NCBI GenBank assembly: GCA_016193065.1
Contig: JACPSX010000032.1
Coordinates: 1 to 37,630 of the forward strand
Length of the DNA stretch: 37,630 nucleotides
Reading direction: 5' to 3'
DNA from: Candidatus Tectimicrobiota bacterium
GTDB lineage: Bacteria > JACPSX01
In this document: positions 8,947 through 19,319 of the stretch, in pieces
Layout: every line of letters starts with the position of its first letter
Numbering within the stretch: position 1 is the stretch's first letter
Program-made: the position numbers and the translations under genes
The notes under the pieces: model-generated
What the model was told of the DNA's origin: nothing
Databases searched by the model: none
Seen by the model: only the letters and a program-made list of their open reading frames with translations

Positions 8947-9763
8947 CGTCCTCACGCTCTTTCCGGAGATCCTGCAGTCCCCTTTGAACGCGAGTCTTCT
9001 GCGCAAGGCTCAGGAACGGGGGGCCGTCCGTTTCGCGATCCACAACCTGCGCGACTATGCTCTCGATCGTCACCGGACCACGGACGATTCTCCCTTTGGA
9101 GGGGGGGCCGGAATGGTTCTCAAGCCGGAGCCCATTGCCCGGGCTCTGGAAGCAGTCCGCGCCCCGGGTACCCGGCTTCCGGGTGCACCCAGGGTACCCG
9201 AGGGGGAGCGGGGGCGGGTCATCCTGCTCTGCCCTCAGGGCCGGCAGCTCAACCAGAAAATCGTCCGGGAACTGGCCGCTGAAAGCCGGCTGATTCTGGT
9301 CTGCGGCCACTATGAGGGAGTGGATGAACGCATCCGGTTGCACTATGTGGACGACGAGATCTCGATTGGGGACTACATCCTGACCGGGGGAGAGTTACCC
9401 GCCCTGGTCCTTCTGGACGCAGTGGTCCGGCTGCTTCCCGGGGCCCTGGGGAATCCCTGTTCGGCCGCTGACGAATCGTTTGGCGGGGGGGGGCTCGATT
9501 ACCCCCACTATACCCGGCCCCGGAAATTTGGCGACAAACGGGTGCCGGACGTTCTCCTTTCGGGCGATCACCGGGAAATTGCGCGCTGGAGGCGCAAGGA
9601 AGCGTTGCGCCGGACCCGGGAAAAGCGGCCCGATTTGCTGGATCCCGGTGCGCTGACACCGGAGGACCGCACGATCCTGGAAGAGATCGAGCGGGAGGAC
9701 CTGTTAAGAACTTCCTCGCCGGACGGTCGCGCCGTGGAGCCCTCCGCAGCGCGACAAAAATGA
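8936..9763 (+). CDS. trmD: tRNA (guanine-N1)-methyltransferase TrmD with a short proline-rich insertion
   Basis: 'MWIDVLTLFPEI', 'CGHYEGVDERI...DDEISIGDYILTGGELPALVLLDAV'. Confidence 0.96.
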   Translation: MWIDVLTLFPEILQSPLNASLLRKAQERGAVRFAIHNLRDYALDRHRTTDDSPFGGGAGMVLKPEPIARALEAVRAPGTRLPGAPRVPEGERGRVILLCPQGRQLNQKIVRELAAESRLILVCGHYEGVDERIRLHYVDDEISIGDYILTGGELPALVLLDAVVRLLPGALGNPCSAADESFGGGGLDYPHYTRPRKFGDKRVPDVLLSGDHREIARWRRKEALRRTREKRPDLLDPGALTPEDRTILEEIEREDLLRTSSPDGRAVEPSAARQK

Positions 9764-10368
9764 GTCGATTCTTTTCCGACGTTTTTCTAGCCCTGGTTCA
9801 CTATCCGGTTACCAACAAGCGGGGTGAAGTGGTCGTCACGGCCCTCACCACTCTTGACCTGCACGATATTTCCAGAGCTGCGGTCACTTACGGGGTGCGC
9901 GGGTTTTATGTGGTGACCCCTCTGGATGCTCACAAGGAACTGGCGGCGCGGATGTGGCGCCATTGGACCGAAGGCTACGGTTCGACCTATAATCCCTTGC
10001 GGGGGGAAGCCCTGCGCAATTCCCGGGTCGTTGATACTGTAGCAGACGCCGTCGCGGCTGCGACCCGGGAGGCGGGCAGACCTCCGGTCGTTGTGGCCAC
10101 GACGGCTCGGGATGTTTCGAGGCCGCGGCTCTCTTACGAGGTGCTGCGCCGGCAGTTGCAGGAATCCGGGGGCGCCTATCTTCTCCTGTTCGGAACCGGC
10201 TGGGGTCTGGCGGAGGAGATCCTCTTAAAAGCAGACCAGGTGCTGGATCCGATATACGGCCCGACCCCGTACAATCACCTTTCGGTGCGCAGCGCCGTTG
10301 CCATCACCCTGGACCGCCTTCTCGGATTGCGAGGAGGGGAAGAGAATTTTCGGCAGGGCACAGAGTGA
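9760..10368 (+). CDS. SPOUT-type RNA methyltransferase, trmD-associated family
   Basis: 'ALVHYPVTNKRGEVVVTALTTLDLHDISRAAVTYGVRGFYVVTPL', 'LLFGTGWGLAEEIL'; position between trmD and rplS. Confidence 0.85.
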   Translation: MSRFFSDVFLALVHYPVTNKRGEVVVTALTTLDLHDISRAAVTYGVRGFYVVTPLDAHKELAARMWRHWTEGYGSTYNPLRGEALRNSRVVDTVADAVAAATREAGRPPVVVATTARDVSRPRLSYEVLRRQLQESGGAYLLLFGTGWGLAEEILLKADQVLDPIYGPTPYNHLSVRSAVAITLDRLLGLRGGEENFRQGTE

Positions 10369-10393
10369 CTCCGGTTCTCTGCCGTGCTATACT
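10365..10393 (+). promoter_or_regulatory. Possible promoter for rplS: GTGACT-N17-TATACT
   Basis: GTGACT 10365-10370, TATACT 10388-10393. Confidence 0.4.
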
Positions 10394-10522
10394 ACTCCCC
10401 CGTGTCGGGCAGGGACCCAAGAATACAGCCCAGCGAACACGCAATCCTACGCTCCCGCAGAAGGGCGTTGTCCTATTGATGAGGGCGTGGCTTAAGAATT
10501 TTCAGTAGAGGAGAAATATTCC

Positions 10523-10909
10523 ATGGGTGGGGTGGAGATCGTCGCGGCCGAGCAGGTAAAGCAGCGAGTGCCCTCCTTTCGAATCGGGGACCAGGTGAAA
10601 GTTCACCTCCGCATCAGCGAGGGGGAAAAAGACCGGATTCAGGTGTTTGAGGGGGTTGTCATTTCCCGTCGCGGTGAGGGCGTCAACGAGAGTTTTACCG
10701 TGCGGAAAATTTCCTATGGGATCGGGGTCGAGCGGATTTTTCCCTTGCACTCGCCCCGGGTGGAGAAAATCGAAGTGGTCCGGCAGGGCAAGGTGCGGCG
10801 GGCCAAGCTCTACTACTTGAGGCAGAGGGTGGGGCAGAAGGCCCGGATCAAGGAGAAGGGGGTCAGAGAATCCTCGGGGGCCGGGAAAAAGGGAGCCGGA
10901 AAGGCTTAG
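10523..10909 (+). CDS. rplS: 50S ribosomal protein L19
   Basis: '[63 protein letters not shown]'. Confidence 0.96.
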   Translation: MGGVEIVAAEQVKQRVPSFRIGDQVKVHLRISEGEKDRIQVFEGVVISRRGEGVNESFTVRKISYGIGVERIFPLHSPRVEKIEVVRQGKVRRAKLYYLRQRVGQKARIKEKGVRESSGAGKKGAGKA

Positions 10910-10917
10910 CTGACGGT

Positions 10918-11544
10918 ATGGATTGGTGGGCCCGGGAACAGGCCGCCCGCGCTGCCGGATTCATTCGGATTGCCGGTGTGGATGAGGCCGGAAGGGGTCC
11001 CCTGGCGGGACCTGTGGTGGCCGCGGCGGTCCATTTTCCAGTACCGGTTCCTATCCCCGACCTGAATGACTCCAAGAAGCTGAAGCCAGCGGCCCGGGAA
11101 GCCCTTTACGAGCGGATCACTACCTGCGGGGCGAAGTGGGGCCTGGGCATCGTTGCCGCGCCGGAGATCGACCGGATCAACATCCGGCAAGCAACGCTGA
11201 GAGCCATGTGCGAAGCGGTGGCTGGCCTCGAATTCCCTCCGGATCTGATCCTGGTGGACGGCCTCGACCGTCTGCCCCTTCCTACGGCCCAGGAAACCCT
11301 GATTGGTGGCGACGCCTGTTGTGCTTCCATTGCAGCGGCCTCGATTCTGGCCAAGGTAACCCGGGACCGTCTGATGGACGAGTTCGAATTGAAATTTCCC
11401 CAGTATGGCTTCTCCCTTCATAAGGGTTATCCCACCCGTCTTCACCTGGACCGTCTTAAGTTATACGGGCCTTGTCCTATCCACCGGCGGACGTTCCGCG
11501 GCGTGTCGGAGCTTCCCCTTGCGAAAAAAGCTTTCAGGTCTTAA
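10918..11544 (+). CDS. rnhB: Ribonuclease HII
   Basis: 'IAGVDEAGRGPLAGPVVAAAV', 'SIAAASILAKVTRDRLMDEF...GFSLHKGYPT'. Confidence 0.96.
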   Translation: MDWWAREQAARAAGFIRIAGVDEAGRGPLAGPVVAAAVHFPVPVPIPDLNDSKKLKPAAREALYERITTCGAKWGLGIVAAPEIDRINIRQATLRAMCEAVAGLEFPPDLILVDGLDRLPLPTAQETLIGGDACCASIAAASILAKVTRDRLMDEFELKFPQYGFSLHKGYPTRLHLDRLKLYGPCPIHRRTFRGVSELPLAKKAFRS

Positions 11545-11950
11545 ATCCCCAGCCTCCGCGGGCTCCCTCCCTGGTGGATCCGGGACCGCACTGGGACCTG
11601 CCGGTGAAGCAGTGGCTGTGGCTGCGCTGGCTCGCCGGGGTTATCGAATTGTGGAGCGCAACTATCGCTGCCGTTGGGGGGAAATCGATATTATCGCCCG
11701 GGATGGAGAGACCCTCGTCTTTGTCGAGGTCAAAGCGAAACGTTCGGGCGATTTCCTGCCGCCCACGTTTGCGGTAACGTCCCGCAAGCAGAGAACCCTG
11801 GTCAAGGTGGCCACGGATTACTTGATCCGAAAAAAACTGTTTCAGACCCCCTGCCGCTTCGATGTGGTCTCGGTCATCTGGCCCGCCGGGGGGGAGCCCA
11901 AATGGGAGATCATCGCCGGCGCTTTTGAGGCGGACCCGGATCTGGTCTAG
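11519..11950 (+). CDS. YraN family (UPF0102) nuclease-like protein
   Basis: 'GEAVAVAALARRGYRIVERNYRCRWGEIDIIARDGETLVFVEVKAK'; probable TTG start at 11519 overlapping rnhB. Confidence 0.88.
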   Translation: MRKKLSGLKSPASAGSLPGGSGTALGPAGEAVAVAALARRGYRIVERNYRCRWGEIDIIARDGETLVFVEVKAKRSGDFLPPTFAVTSRKQRTLVKVATDYLIRKKLFQTPCRFDVVSVIWPAGGEPKWEIIAGAFEADPDLV

Positions 11951-11965
11951 CCGTAGGGACGGGAC

Positions 11966-12045
11966 ACCCGCAAAGCGGGTACCCGGCAAAGCGGGTACCC
12001 GGCAAGGCGGGTACCCGGCAAAGCGCGGGTACCCACGAAGTGGGT
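11966..12045. repeat. Contiguous array of five mini-hairpin units (15-18 nt each)
   Basis: ACCCGCAAAGCGGGT | ACCCGGCAAAGCGGGT | ACCCGGCAAGGCGGGT | ACCCGGCAAAGCGCGGGT | ACCCACGAAGTGGGT, no spacers. Confidence 0.95.
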
Positions 12046-12050
12046 GCGGC

Positions 12051-12950
12051 TCAGGAGGGGCGGGCAGGAGGAGGGTTTCGGGACTTGAGAGTGCCTTGCA
12101 CATCTCCCAAGCCGATAGCGTCTTCAACGGTTCCCACGAGGGGGATCAGATCTTCACCCAGCCACAGGCGGATCTTGCCCGTTTTGGTCTGGAAAATTTC
12201 TCGCGGGATGACCACGTAGGCGAGGAAGGCAGCGTTCACCGTTAATGCAGCTCTAGCTTTTTCTTCTCGTTCCTCGGCAGTGCTGGCCAGGTAGACGTCG
12301 AACCGGGATCTGCCCCTGCGCGGGAGCATGCGCAGCGTGTAGGCTTTTCCCTTGATCGGGGGGCCGTAGACTCCGTAACGGAAATTGTAGAAGCCTGACA
12401 GAATGTCCTCAAATTCAACGCCGGCAGGGATCGGCGTCTTTTCCTCCTGGGTCTTTTCGGAGTTTTCGTATTCCTGGAAGAGGAGGTCTCGGGTCTTGTA
12501 GTTCATGGTGTGCACGCTGTAGTAATTACTGCTGGCCACCTGGATGTCGATCTCGAACTTTTCGGAGCGCAGCTTGCGCTCGCCTTCTGCAAAGGACATG
12601 GTGGAGGTGTAGCGGTGCCGGCGGTAGCCGGACACAAACCCGACGAACCCTTCGGTGGCCGCTTCCAGCACAGCCTTGTAGGAACCGGTGGCGGGATCTT
12701 TAAGAAAGCGCAGGGTTCCCTGAGCGGCATTCTTAAACCAGAGGAAGCTGATGTCGTAGGCGAGGTTTTCACCCAGGAATCGATCGACGGAAGGATCCCG
12801 GCCGGCGACAGGACCTGGAGAGGGGATGATGCCGGGCCCCGAGGTCCCGGACCCCGTCCCGGGAGAGGTCAAGCGCCGCACGGGGGGAAAGACAAGCCAG
12901 ACCCCTGCAACGGCGGAGGCGAAAAAGCCCAGGAAGTCCCGTCTCCGCAT
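12051..12950 (-). CDS. DUF3108-like protein with Tat-like signal peptide
   Basis: 'GENLAYDISFLWFKNAAQGTLRF...YKAVLEAATEGFVGFVSGYRRHRYTSTM'; N-terminus MRRRDFLGFFASAVAGVWLVF. Confidence 0.7.
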   Translation of the reverse strand: MRRRDFLGFFASAVAGVWLVFPPVRRLTSPGTGSGTSGPGIIPSPGPVAGRDPSVDRFLGENLAYDISFLWFKNAAQGTLRFLKDPATGSYKAVLEAATEGFVGFVSGYRRHRYTSTMSFAEGERKLRSEKFEIDIQVASSNYYSVHTMNYKTRDLLFQEYENSEKTQEEKTPIPAGVEFEDILSGFYNFRYGVYGPPIKGKAYTLRMLPRRGRSRFDVYLASTAEEREEKARAALTVNAAFLAYVVIPREIFQTKTGKIRLWLGEDLIPLVGTVEDAIGLGDVQGTLKSRNPPPARPS

Positions 12951-13017
12951 GCCGAACCTCCAATGAGATCTCAGATTATAGAGAGTGCTGTCTCCCTATG
13001 CCAATGGAAAATCTCTT

Positions 13018-13047
13018 TTGACACCCCCCCCGCTTCTCCTTTATACT
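13018..13047 (+). promoter_or_regulatory. Sigma-70 promoter upstream of fur: TTGACA-N18-TATACT
   Basis: TTGACA 13018-13023, TATACT 13042-13047. Confidence 0.75.
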
Positions 13048-13064
13048 CGACTTGGAATTGATGG

Positions 13065-13526
13065 ATGAGGGTCATGTCTGGTACAGGGAATCCCACGATG
13101 AGCAAAGAAAGCGAGGTTTTTCGCCGCTATATCGAGCGCAACAACCTCAAGATGACCAAGCAGCGGGAGCTCATCCTGGAGACCTTCCTGTTCAGCCGCG
13201 GGCACGTGAGCGCCGAGGAACTCTACCAGACGCTGATCGAGAAGGACCCCGCTATCGGACTGGCCACCGTGTACCGCACCTTGAGCCTGCTGTGCGATGC
13301 GGGGCTGGCCCAGCAGCGTCATTTTGGCGACGGCCAGACCCGTTACGAGCACGATTTCGAGCAGGGCCACCACGATCACCTGATCTGCGTCAACTGCGGC
13401 AAGATTCAGGAATTTTTTCACCCGCATATTGAGACCCTCCTGGAGCAAGTGGTCGCCGATCACAACTTCACCATCCAGAATCACCGCGTCGAGCTCTACG
13501 GGCTGTGCCCAGATTGTCAGAAATGA
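13065..13526 (+). CDS. Fur family transcriptional regulator
   Basis: 'LKMTKQRELILETFLFSRGHVSAEELYQTLIEKDPAIGLATVYRTLSLLCDAGL', 'HHDHLICVNCGKIQEF', 'HRVELYGLCPDCQK'. Confidence 0.93.
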   Translation: MRVMSGTGNPTMSKESEVFRRYIERNNLKMTKQRELILETFLFSRGHVSAEELYQTLIEKDPAIGLATVYRTLSLLCDAGLAQQRHFGDGQTRYEHDFEQGHHDHLICVNCGKIQEFFHPHIETLLEQVVADHNFTIQNHRVELYGLCPDCQK

Positions 13527-13533
13527 AGGGACG

Positions 13534-15279
13534 ATGAAGGATCGTCTCCTTGAACTTCTACGTGCAGCTTTGCAGGAAGCCCTCCGAAACGGTTCTCTGA
13601 GAACCCTGAATCCCCCTCCTGTCATCCTGGAGCGGCCGCGCGATCCGGCCCACGGAGATTTTTCTACGAACCTGGCTATGCTTTTGGCTGGAGCCGAGAA
13701 AAAGAGCCCGCGAGCGGTAGCGGAGATTCTCCTTCGGCATCTGGGCGAGAAAAACTCCGGGATCATCGAGCGGACCCAAGTCGCCGGGCCCGGATTCATC
13801 AATTTCACCGTGCGCCGGGACGTCTGGATGCAGGAGTTCCGCCGCAAAGCCTTGGCCGGAACCCTGTGCGCGACCGCGAACCTGGGGCAGGGGCGCAAAA
13901 TTCAGGTGGAGTTTGTCAGCGCCAACCCCACGGGCCCCTTGCACGTGGGACACGGCCGTGGAGCGGCGGTGGGGGATGTGCTGGCGAACATCTTGAAGAA
14001 GGTGGGCTGGGACGTCTTCCGCGAGTACTACATCAATGATACGGGCAAGCAGATCGAGACTCTGGGGCGTTCTACCTACCTGCGCTACCTGGAGCTGCTC
14101 GGGCGCTCCGTGGAGTTCCCTCCTGATTGCTACCAGGGGGACTACATTGTGGAGATCGCCCGTGAGATCCGCAACCGCCACGGCGACGGGCTGGCGGACA
14201 AACCGGAATCCGAAGTCGTCCCGTTCTTCGCCAAGTTTACCGCCGACTGGATCCTAGAGGGAATCCGAAAGGACCTGGAGAATTTTGGAGTCTCGTTCGA
14301 CTGCTGGTTTTCCGAGGCGAGTCTGCACGCACGCGGGGAGGTCGAGCAGGCCTTGGAGGAGATCCGGAAGAAAGGGCTGGCCTACGAGCAGGACGGCGCA
14401 TTATGGGTGAAATCTTCCGACTTGGGTGATGAAAAGGACCGGGTGGCGGTCCGGCAGGGGGGGGAGACTACCTACTATGCGGCGGATATCGCCTACCTCC
14501 GTGACAAGTACCGCCGCGGTTTCGAGCGGATCATTGATATCTGGGGAGCCGATCACCACGGCTATGTTCCCCGCGTGAACGCGGCGGTGCAGGCGTTTGA
14601 TCATCCCCCGGAATCGTTCCACGTCCTGCTGGTGCAGTTGGTCACGTTGCGGCGCGGGCGCGAGGTGATCTCCATGTCCACCCGGTCCGGGACCTTTGTC
14701 GAGCTGGCCGAGGTCGTCCGTGAAGTGGGGACCGATGCGGCTCGTTTCTTTTTCCTCACCCGGCGCTGCGACAGCCCCCTTGACTTCGACCTGGAACTGG
14801 CCAAGCAGAAGTCCGCCGACAACCCGGTTTTTTACGTGCAGTATGCCCATGCGCGGGTGTGCAGCATCCTGAGGACGGCTGCCGAGCGCGGCCTCTTACG
14901 GCAGGGAGGGGAAACCGTATCCGCCTCTCGTGTGGAGGAAATGCTGGCGCAGCAACCTCAAGAGCTCTTCGGCGTCCTGCCGGGCGGGGCAGAGGTGGAT
15001 CTGGCGGGCCTCGAGGAAGCCGAGGAGGTGGGCCTTGTCAAAGAGATTCTGGCCTACCCGGACCTGGTGGAGGGGAGTGGGGAAACCCTGGAACCGCACC
15101 GCCTCACCTGCTACTTGCAGGAGGTGGCGGGTCTTTTTCATGGTTATTACAATCGCACCCGGGTCGTCAGCGAGGATCCCGGCAAGACGGCCTGCCGCCT
15201 GTTCCTGGTTACGGGGATCCTCCAGATCCTGCGGGACGGCCTTGCCCTGCTGGGAGTTTCAGCGCCCCGTTCCATGTGA
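13534..15279 (+). CDS. argS: Arginyl-tRNA synthetase
   Basis: 'VEFVSANPTGPLHVGHGRGAAVGDVLANIL', 'YYINDTGKQIETLG', C-terminal 'GYYNRTRVV'. Confidence 0.97.
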   Translation: MKDRLLELLRAALQEALRNGSLRTLNPPPVILERPRDPAHGDFSTNLAMLLAGAEKKSPRAVAEILLRHLGEKNSGIIERTQVAGPGFINFTVRRDVWMQEFRRKALAGTLCATANLGQGRKIQVEFVSANPTGPLHVGHGRGAAVGDVLANILKKVGWDVFREYYINDTGKQIETLGRSTYLRYLELLGRSVEFPPDCYQGDYIVEIAREIRNRHGDGLADKPESEVVPFFAKFTADWILEGIRKDLENFGVSFDCWFSEASLHARGEVEQALEEIRKKGLAYEQDGALWVKSSDLGDEKDRVAVRQGGETTYYAADIAYLRDKYRRGFERIIDIWGADHHGYVPRVNAAVQAFDHPPESFHVLLVQLVTLRRGREVISMSTRSGTFVELAEVVREVGTDAARFFFLTRRCDSPLDFDLELAKQKSADNPVFYVQYAHARVCSILRTAAERGLLRQGGETVSASRVEEMLAQQPQELFGVLPGGAEVDLAGLEEAEEVGLVKEILAYPDLVEGSGETLEPHRLTCYLQEVAGLFHGYYNRTRVVSEDPGKTACRLFLVTGILQILRDGLALLGVSAPRSM

Positions 15280-15347
15280 GATGCAGTTCTTTCCGGGGAG
15301 GATCCAGCCCGCCACCCTCGCGGATGCTTCCAACGTCCTGAAATCCC

Positions 15348-15376
15348 TTGACCTAACCTTAGTCCGCGAGTAAAAT
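15348..15376 (+). promoter_or_regulatory. Sigma-70 promoter upstream of the aminotransferase: TTGACC-N17-TAAAAT
   Basis: TTGACC 15348-15353, TAAAAT 15371-15376. Confidence 0.65.
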
Positions 15377-15502
15377 GAATCTCTTGACGCTGGCTTGACC
15401 GCCCCTGGGTGGCCGGAGGCGCGCAGTAAAGTCTCCCGTAGGCCCTTTCTTTATTTCCTCATCATGCATTTTGGGGGACGGTCCCAAAGCTTGGAGGGTT
15501 CC

Positions 15503-16669
15503 GTGTTTCGTTTTCAGAGAATTGATCGTTTGCCCCCCTATGTCTTCAGCGTCGTGGACGAACTGAAGTTAAAGGCCCGCCGCGCCGGCGACGATATCAT
15601 CGACTTCGGTATGGGAAACCCCGATCAGCCCCCTCCCCCCCACATCATTCAGAAGCTGTGCGAGGCGGCCCAGAAGGAACACAACCACCGCTACTCGGCA
15701 TCCCGCGGGATCACCCGCTTGCGTAAAGGGATTGCGGACTGGTACGGGCGCAACTTTGATGTAGATATCGATCCCGAGACAGAGGCGATTGCCACGATCG
15801 GCTCCAAGGAGGGGATTTCCCACTTGGCGCTGGCTACGGTAGGGCCCGGAGACCTGGTGCTGGTGCCCACGCCCACCTATCCCATCCACACCTACGGGGT
15901 GATCATCGCCAACGGCGACGTCGTCCACGTTCCTTTGCGCAACGGAGAGGATTTCCTGGGCAATCTTCTGGCCGCTTTCCGCAGTTTGTGGCCGCAACCG
16001 AAAATGCTCATCTTGAATTTCCCCCACAACCCCACCACCTCCTGCGTCGATCTCTCTTTCTTCGAAGAGATCGTGGCCTTTGCCCGCGAGCACAAATTGC
16101 TGGTCGTGCACGATTTTGCTTACGCGGATCTGGTCTTCGACGGCTATCGGGCCCCGAGCATGCTGCAGGTCAAGGGGGGGAAGGAGATCGGGGTCGAGTT
16201 TTTTACGCTCTCCAAGAGCTACAACATGCCGGGATGGCGGGTCGGGTTTGCGGTCGGCAACCGCGAGGTCATCGACGCGCTGCGGCGCATCAAGAGTTAC
16301 CTGGATTACGGCATGTTTCAGCCCATTCAGATTGCCGGCATCATTGCTCTGGACAGCCCCCGGGAGCACGTGGAAGGGATCCGGGAACTCTACTGCCGGC
16401 GCAGGGATGTTCTGGTCGAGGGCCTCAACCGAATCGGCTGGCCCGTCGCCAAGCCCAAGGCCACCATGTTCGTGTGGGCGGAGATTCCGAAGATCCATCA
16501 GGGAATGGGCTCCCTGGAGTTTGCGAAATTTCTCATCAAAGAAGCCAAGGTAGCGGTGTCTCCCGGAATCGGGTTTGGGGAAGAGGGGGATCGCTACGTG
16601 CGCTTTGCCCTCGTGGAAAACGAGCACCGCACCCGTCAGGCGATCCGGGGTATCAAGAACATCTTGTAG
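15503..16669 (+). CDS. Class I/II PLP-dependent aminotransferase (AlaC-like)
   Basis: '[34 protein letters not shown]', '[20 protein letters not shown]'. GTG start after TTGGAGGG. Confidence 0.93.
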   Translation: MFRFQRIDRLPPYVFSVVDELKLKARRAGDDIIDFGMGNPDQPPPPHIIQKLCEAAQKEHNHRYSASRGITRLRKGIADWYGRNFDVDIDPETEAIATIGSKEGISHLALATVGPGDLVLVPTPTYPIHTYGVIIANGDVVHVPLRNGEDFLGNLLAAFRSLWPQPKMLILNFPHNPTTSCVDLSFFEEIVAFAREHKLLVVHDFAYADLVFDGYRAPSMLQVKGGKEIGVEFFTLSKSYNMPGWRVGFAVGNREVIDALRRIKSYLDYGMFQPIQIAGIIALDSPREHVEGIRELYCRRRDVLVEGLNRIGWPVAKPKATMFVWAEIPKIHQGMGSLEFAKFLIKEAKVAVSPGIGFGEEGDRYVRFALVENEHRTRQAIRGIKNIL

Positions 16670-16685
16670 AGCCGGGAAGGGTTTC

Positions 16686-17993
16686 ATGGACGCGATTCAC
16701 GTGGGGATCCTGGGTTTCGGCACCGTCGGCACCGGCACGGCGCAAATTCTCCTGGAAAACAAAGATCTGATCCTGCAGAGGCTGGGGGTGCCCGTGTGCC
16801 TGGCCAAGGTGGCGGACCGGGACCTGGAGCGCAAGCGCAATTATCCTCTACCCGACGGGGTATTTACCACCCGGGTGGAAGATGTGCTGGAGGATCCCTC
16901 GATTCACATCGTGGTGGAGCTCATCGGAGGGTTGGAGCCGGCCCTGTCCTTCATCCGGCGCGCCATTGCCGGCGGGAAGCATGTGGTCACGGCCAACAAG
17001 GCTCTTCTGGCCCACGCCGGCGCCCAGCTCTTCGGCGAAGCTGCCGCCCGGGGGGTTGAGATCGGCTTTGAGGCCAGCGTGGGGGGCGGGATTCCCATTA
17101 TCCGGGCTCTCAAGGAGGGGTTTGCCGCAAACCAGATCCAGTCCATTTACAGCATCATTAACGGTACCGGCAACTACATCCTCTCCCGGATGACCAACGA
17201 GGGACGCAAGTTTGCTGACGTCTTGAAGGAAGCCCAGGAAAAGGGGTACGCCGAGAAGGACCCAACCCTGGATGTGGAGGGGATCGACTCGGCTCACAAG
17301 ATCGCCATTCTCGCTTCTCTCGCCTTTGGCGTGACCGTGCCCCTGGAGTCCGTGTACACGGAGGGGATCACGCACATCGACCCACTGGACATCCAGTTTG
17401 CCCGGGAGTTCGGATTCAAGATCAAGCTCCTGGCCATCGCCAAGAATCACGGGGATCAGATCGAGGTCCGGGTGCACCCCACGATGCTGCCCTCCGAAAG
17501 CCCCATTGCCAAGGTGGATGGGGTCTTCAACGCGATCCAGGTCGAGGGCGACTGGGTAGGAAAGAACATGTTCATCGGCCGCGGAGCCGGAGCCTTGCCC
17601 ACCGGCAGCGCGGTGGTCGGGGATATCGTAGACATCTCCCGCTCCCTGCTCAAGAGGGCCTGCGGGCGGGTCTCCCCCCTGTCCACTTTGCCCCGTTACG
17701 TGCGGCCCGCCCGGGTCAAGGCGATGGAGTCCATCAGCAGCGAATTTTATCTGCGCTGCTCCGCCCTGGACAAACCAGGGGTCATGGCAAAGATCTCCGG
17801 GGTCCTGGGACGGCACGGGATCAGCATCGCCTCGGTGATTCAGAAAGGGCGCCATGAGGAGCGGGCGGTCCCCGTGGTCTTCGTCACGCATAGCGCCCGC
17901 GAACAGGATGTGCGCGATGCTCTAGGGGAGATCGACCGGCTCGAGGTAGTGACCGAGAAGACCATGCTGGTTCGTCTGGAGAGCAGCGTTTAG
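16686..17993 (+). CDS. hom: Homoserine dehydrogenase with C-terminal ACT domain
   Basis: '[19 protein letters not shown]', '[17 protein letters not shown]', '[10 protein letters not shown]', '[23 protein letters not shown]'. Confidence 0.96.
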   Translation: MDAIHVGILGFGTVGTGTAQILLENKDLILQRLGVPVCLAKVADRDLERKRNYPLPDGVFTTRVEDVLEDPSIHIVVELIGGLEPALSFIRRAIAGGKHVVTANKALLAHAGAQLFGEAAARGVEIGFEASVGGGIPIIRALKEGFAANQIQSIYSIINGTGNYILSRMTNEGRKFADVLKEAQEKGYAEKDPTLDVEGIDSAHKIAILASLAFGVTVPLESVYTEGITHIDPLDIQFAREFGFKIKLLAIAKNHGDQIEVRVHPTMLPSESPIAKVDGVFNAIQVEGDWVGKNMFIGRGAGALPTGSAVVGDIVDISRSLLKRACGRVSPLSTLPRYVRPARVKAMESISSEFYLRCSALDKPGVMAKISGVLGRHGISIASVIQKGRHEERAVPVVFVTHSAREQDVRDALGEIDRLEVVTEKTMLVRLESSV

Positions 17994-18039
17994 AGTTTTC
18001 CGGCAGGATCGTTTCGGAGGGGGATTCGGGAGGAGCAAG

Positions 18040-19278
18040 ATGGGGCTGGTTGTACAAAAGTACGGGGGCACCTCGGTGGGCAACGTGGCCCGGATTCGGG
18101 ATGTGGCCAAGAAGGTGGTGGAGGCTCGGCGGGCAGGTGACGGTGTCGTGGTAGTGGTTTCCGCCATGGCCGGAGAGACCGACCGGCTCATCCGCCTGGC
18201 CCGTGAGGTGACCGAGAGACCCAACGCCCGGGAGATGGACATGCTCGTGTCCACGGGGGAGCAGGTCTCCATTGCCCTGCTGGCCATGGCCATCCAATCG
18301 CTGGGAGAGCTCGCCGAATCGTTCACCGGGGAGCAGGTGGGGATCCTGACGGACAGCGCGTACACCAAGGCCCGGATCAAGAAGATCTCGGCCGACCGCC
18401 TGCGTGAAGCCCTCAAGGAAGGAAAAATCGCCGTGGTGGCGGGCTTCCAGGGCGTAGACGAGCGCCGCAATGTGACCACCCTGGGGCGCGGCGGGTCCGA
18501 TACCACCGCCGTGGCCATGGCGGTCGCCCTGCAGGCGGATCGCTGTGAAATCTATACGGATGTGGACGGAGTTTATACGGCGGACCCGAGCATCGTGCCC
18601 GATGCGCGCCGGCTTGACAAGGTCTCTTACGAGGAGATGCTGGAGCTGGCCAGCATGGGAGCCAAGGTTTTGCAGACCCGCTCCGTCGAGTTCGCCAAAA
18701 AATATGAGATGCCGATTTTGGTAAAATCCACTTTTATGGGAGGTCAGGGGACATTGGTGACGAGAGAAGATCAAGACATGGAGCAGGTGGTGGTCTCCGG
18801 GGTCGCCTATGCGAAGGATCAAGCCAAGGTGACCGTGGTCGGAGTTCCGGATCGTCCCGGCATTGCCGCCAAGATTTTTGGACGCATTGCTGAGGAGAAC
18901 ATCGTGGTCGATATGATCATCCAAAACGTGAGCGAAAGGGGCCTCACGGACATCTCCTTCACCGTGCCCAAGTCGGATGCGATCCAGGCGCTGGAAATCG
19001 TCAAAGAGGTGGCGACGGAAATCGGGGCCCAGGAGGTAACCCTGGACGACCGGATTGCCAAGGTCTCCATCGTGGGCGTCGGGATGAGGGGGCACTCGGG
19101 GGTGGCCAGCCAGATGTTTCAAGCCCTGGCTCGGGAGAACATCAACATCATGATGATCAGCACCTCGGAGATCAAGGTGTCCTGTGTCATTGAAGCGAAG
19201 TACGCAGAGCTGGCCGTGCGGGTTCTCCATGATGCCTTCGGGCTTGGCGAAGGACGCCCGGAGGTTAAGGAGGTCTAG
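18040..19278 (+). CDS. lysC: Aspartate kinase
   Basis: '[19 protein letters not shown]', '[19 protein letters not shown]', two ACT repeats. Confidence 0.97.
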   Translation: MGLVVQKYGGTSVGNVARIRDVAKKVVEARRAGDGVVVVVSAMAGETDRLIRLAREVTERPNAREMDMLVSTGEQVSIALLAMAIQSLGELAESFTGEQVGILTDSAYTKARIKKISADRLREALKEGKIAVVAGFQGVDERRNVTTLGRGGSDTTAVAMAVALQADRCEIYTDVDGVYTADPSIVPDARRLDKVSYEEMLELASMGAKVLQTRSVEFAKKYEMPILVKSTFMGGQGTLVTREDQDMEQVVVSGVAYAKDQAKVTVVGVPDRPGIAAKIFGRIAEENIVVDMIIQNVSERGLTDISFTVPKSDAIQALEIVKEVATEIGAQEVTLDDRIAKVSIVGVGMRGHSGVASQMFQALARENINIMMISTSEIKVSCVIEAKYAELAVRVLHDAFGLGEGRPEVKEV

Positions 19279-19319
19279 GATGACCGGGATGGGCCTCCGG
19301 AGAGAGGGGGGAAGTTAGG

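Noticed and set aside
11966-12045. Possible CRISPR array
   Set aside because: Units are only 15-18 nt, directly abutting with no unique spacers, and there are no cas genes.
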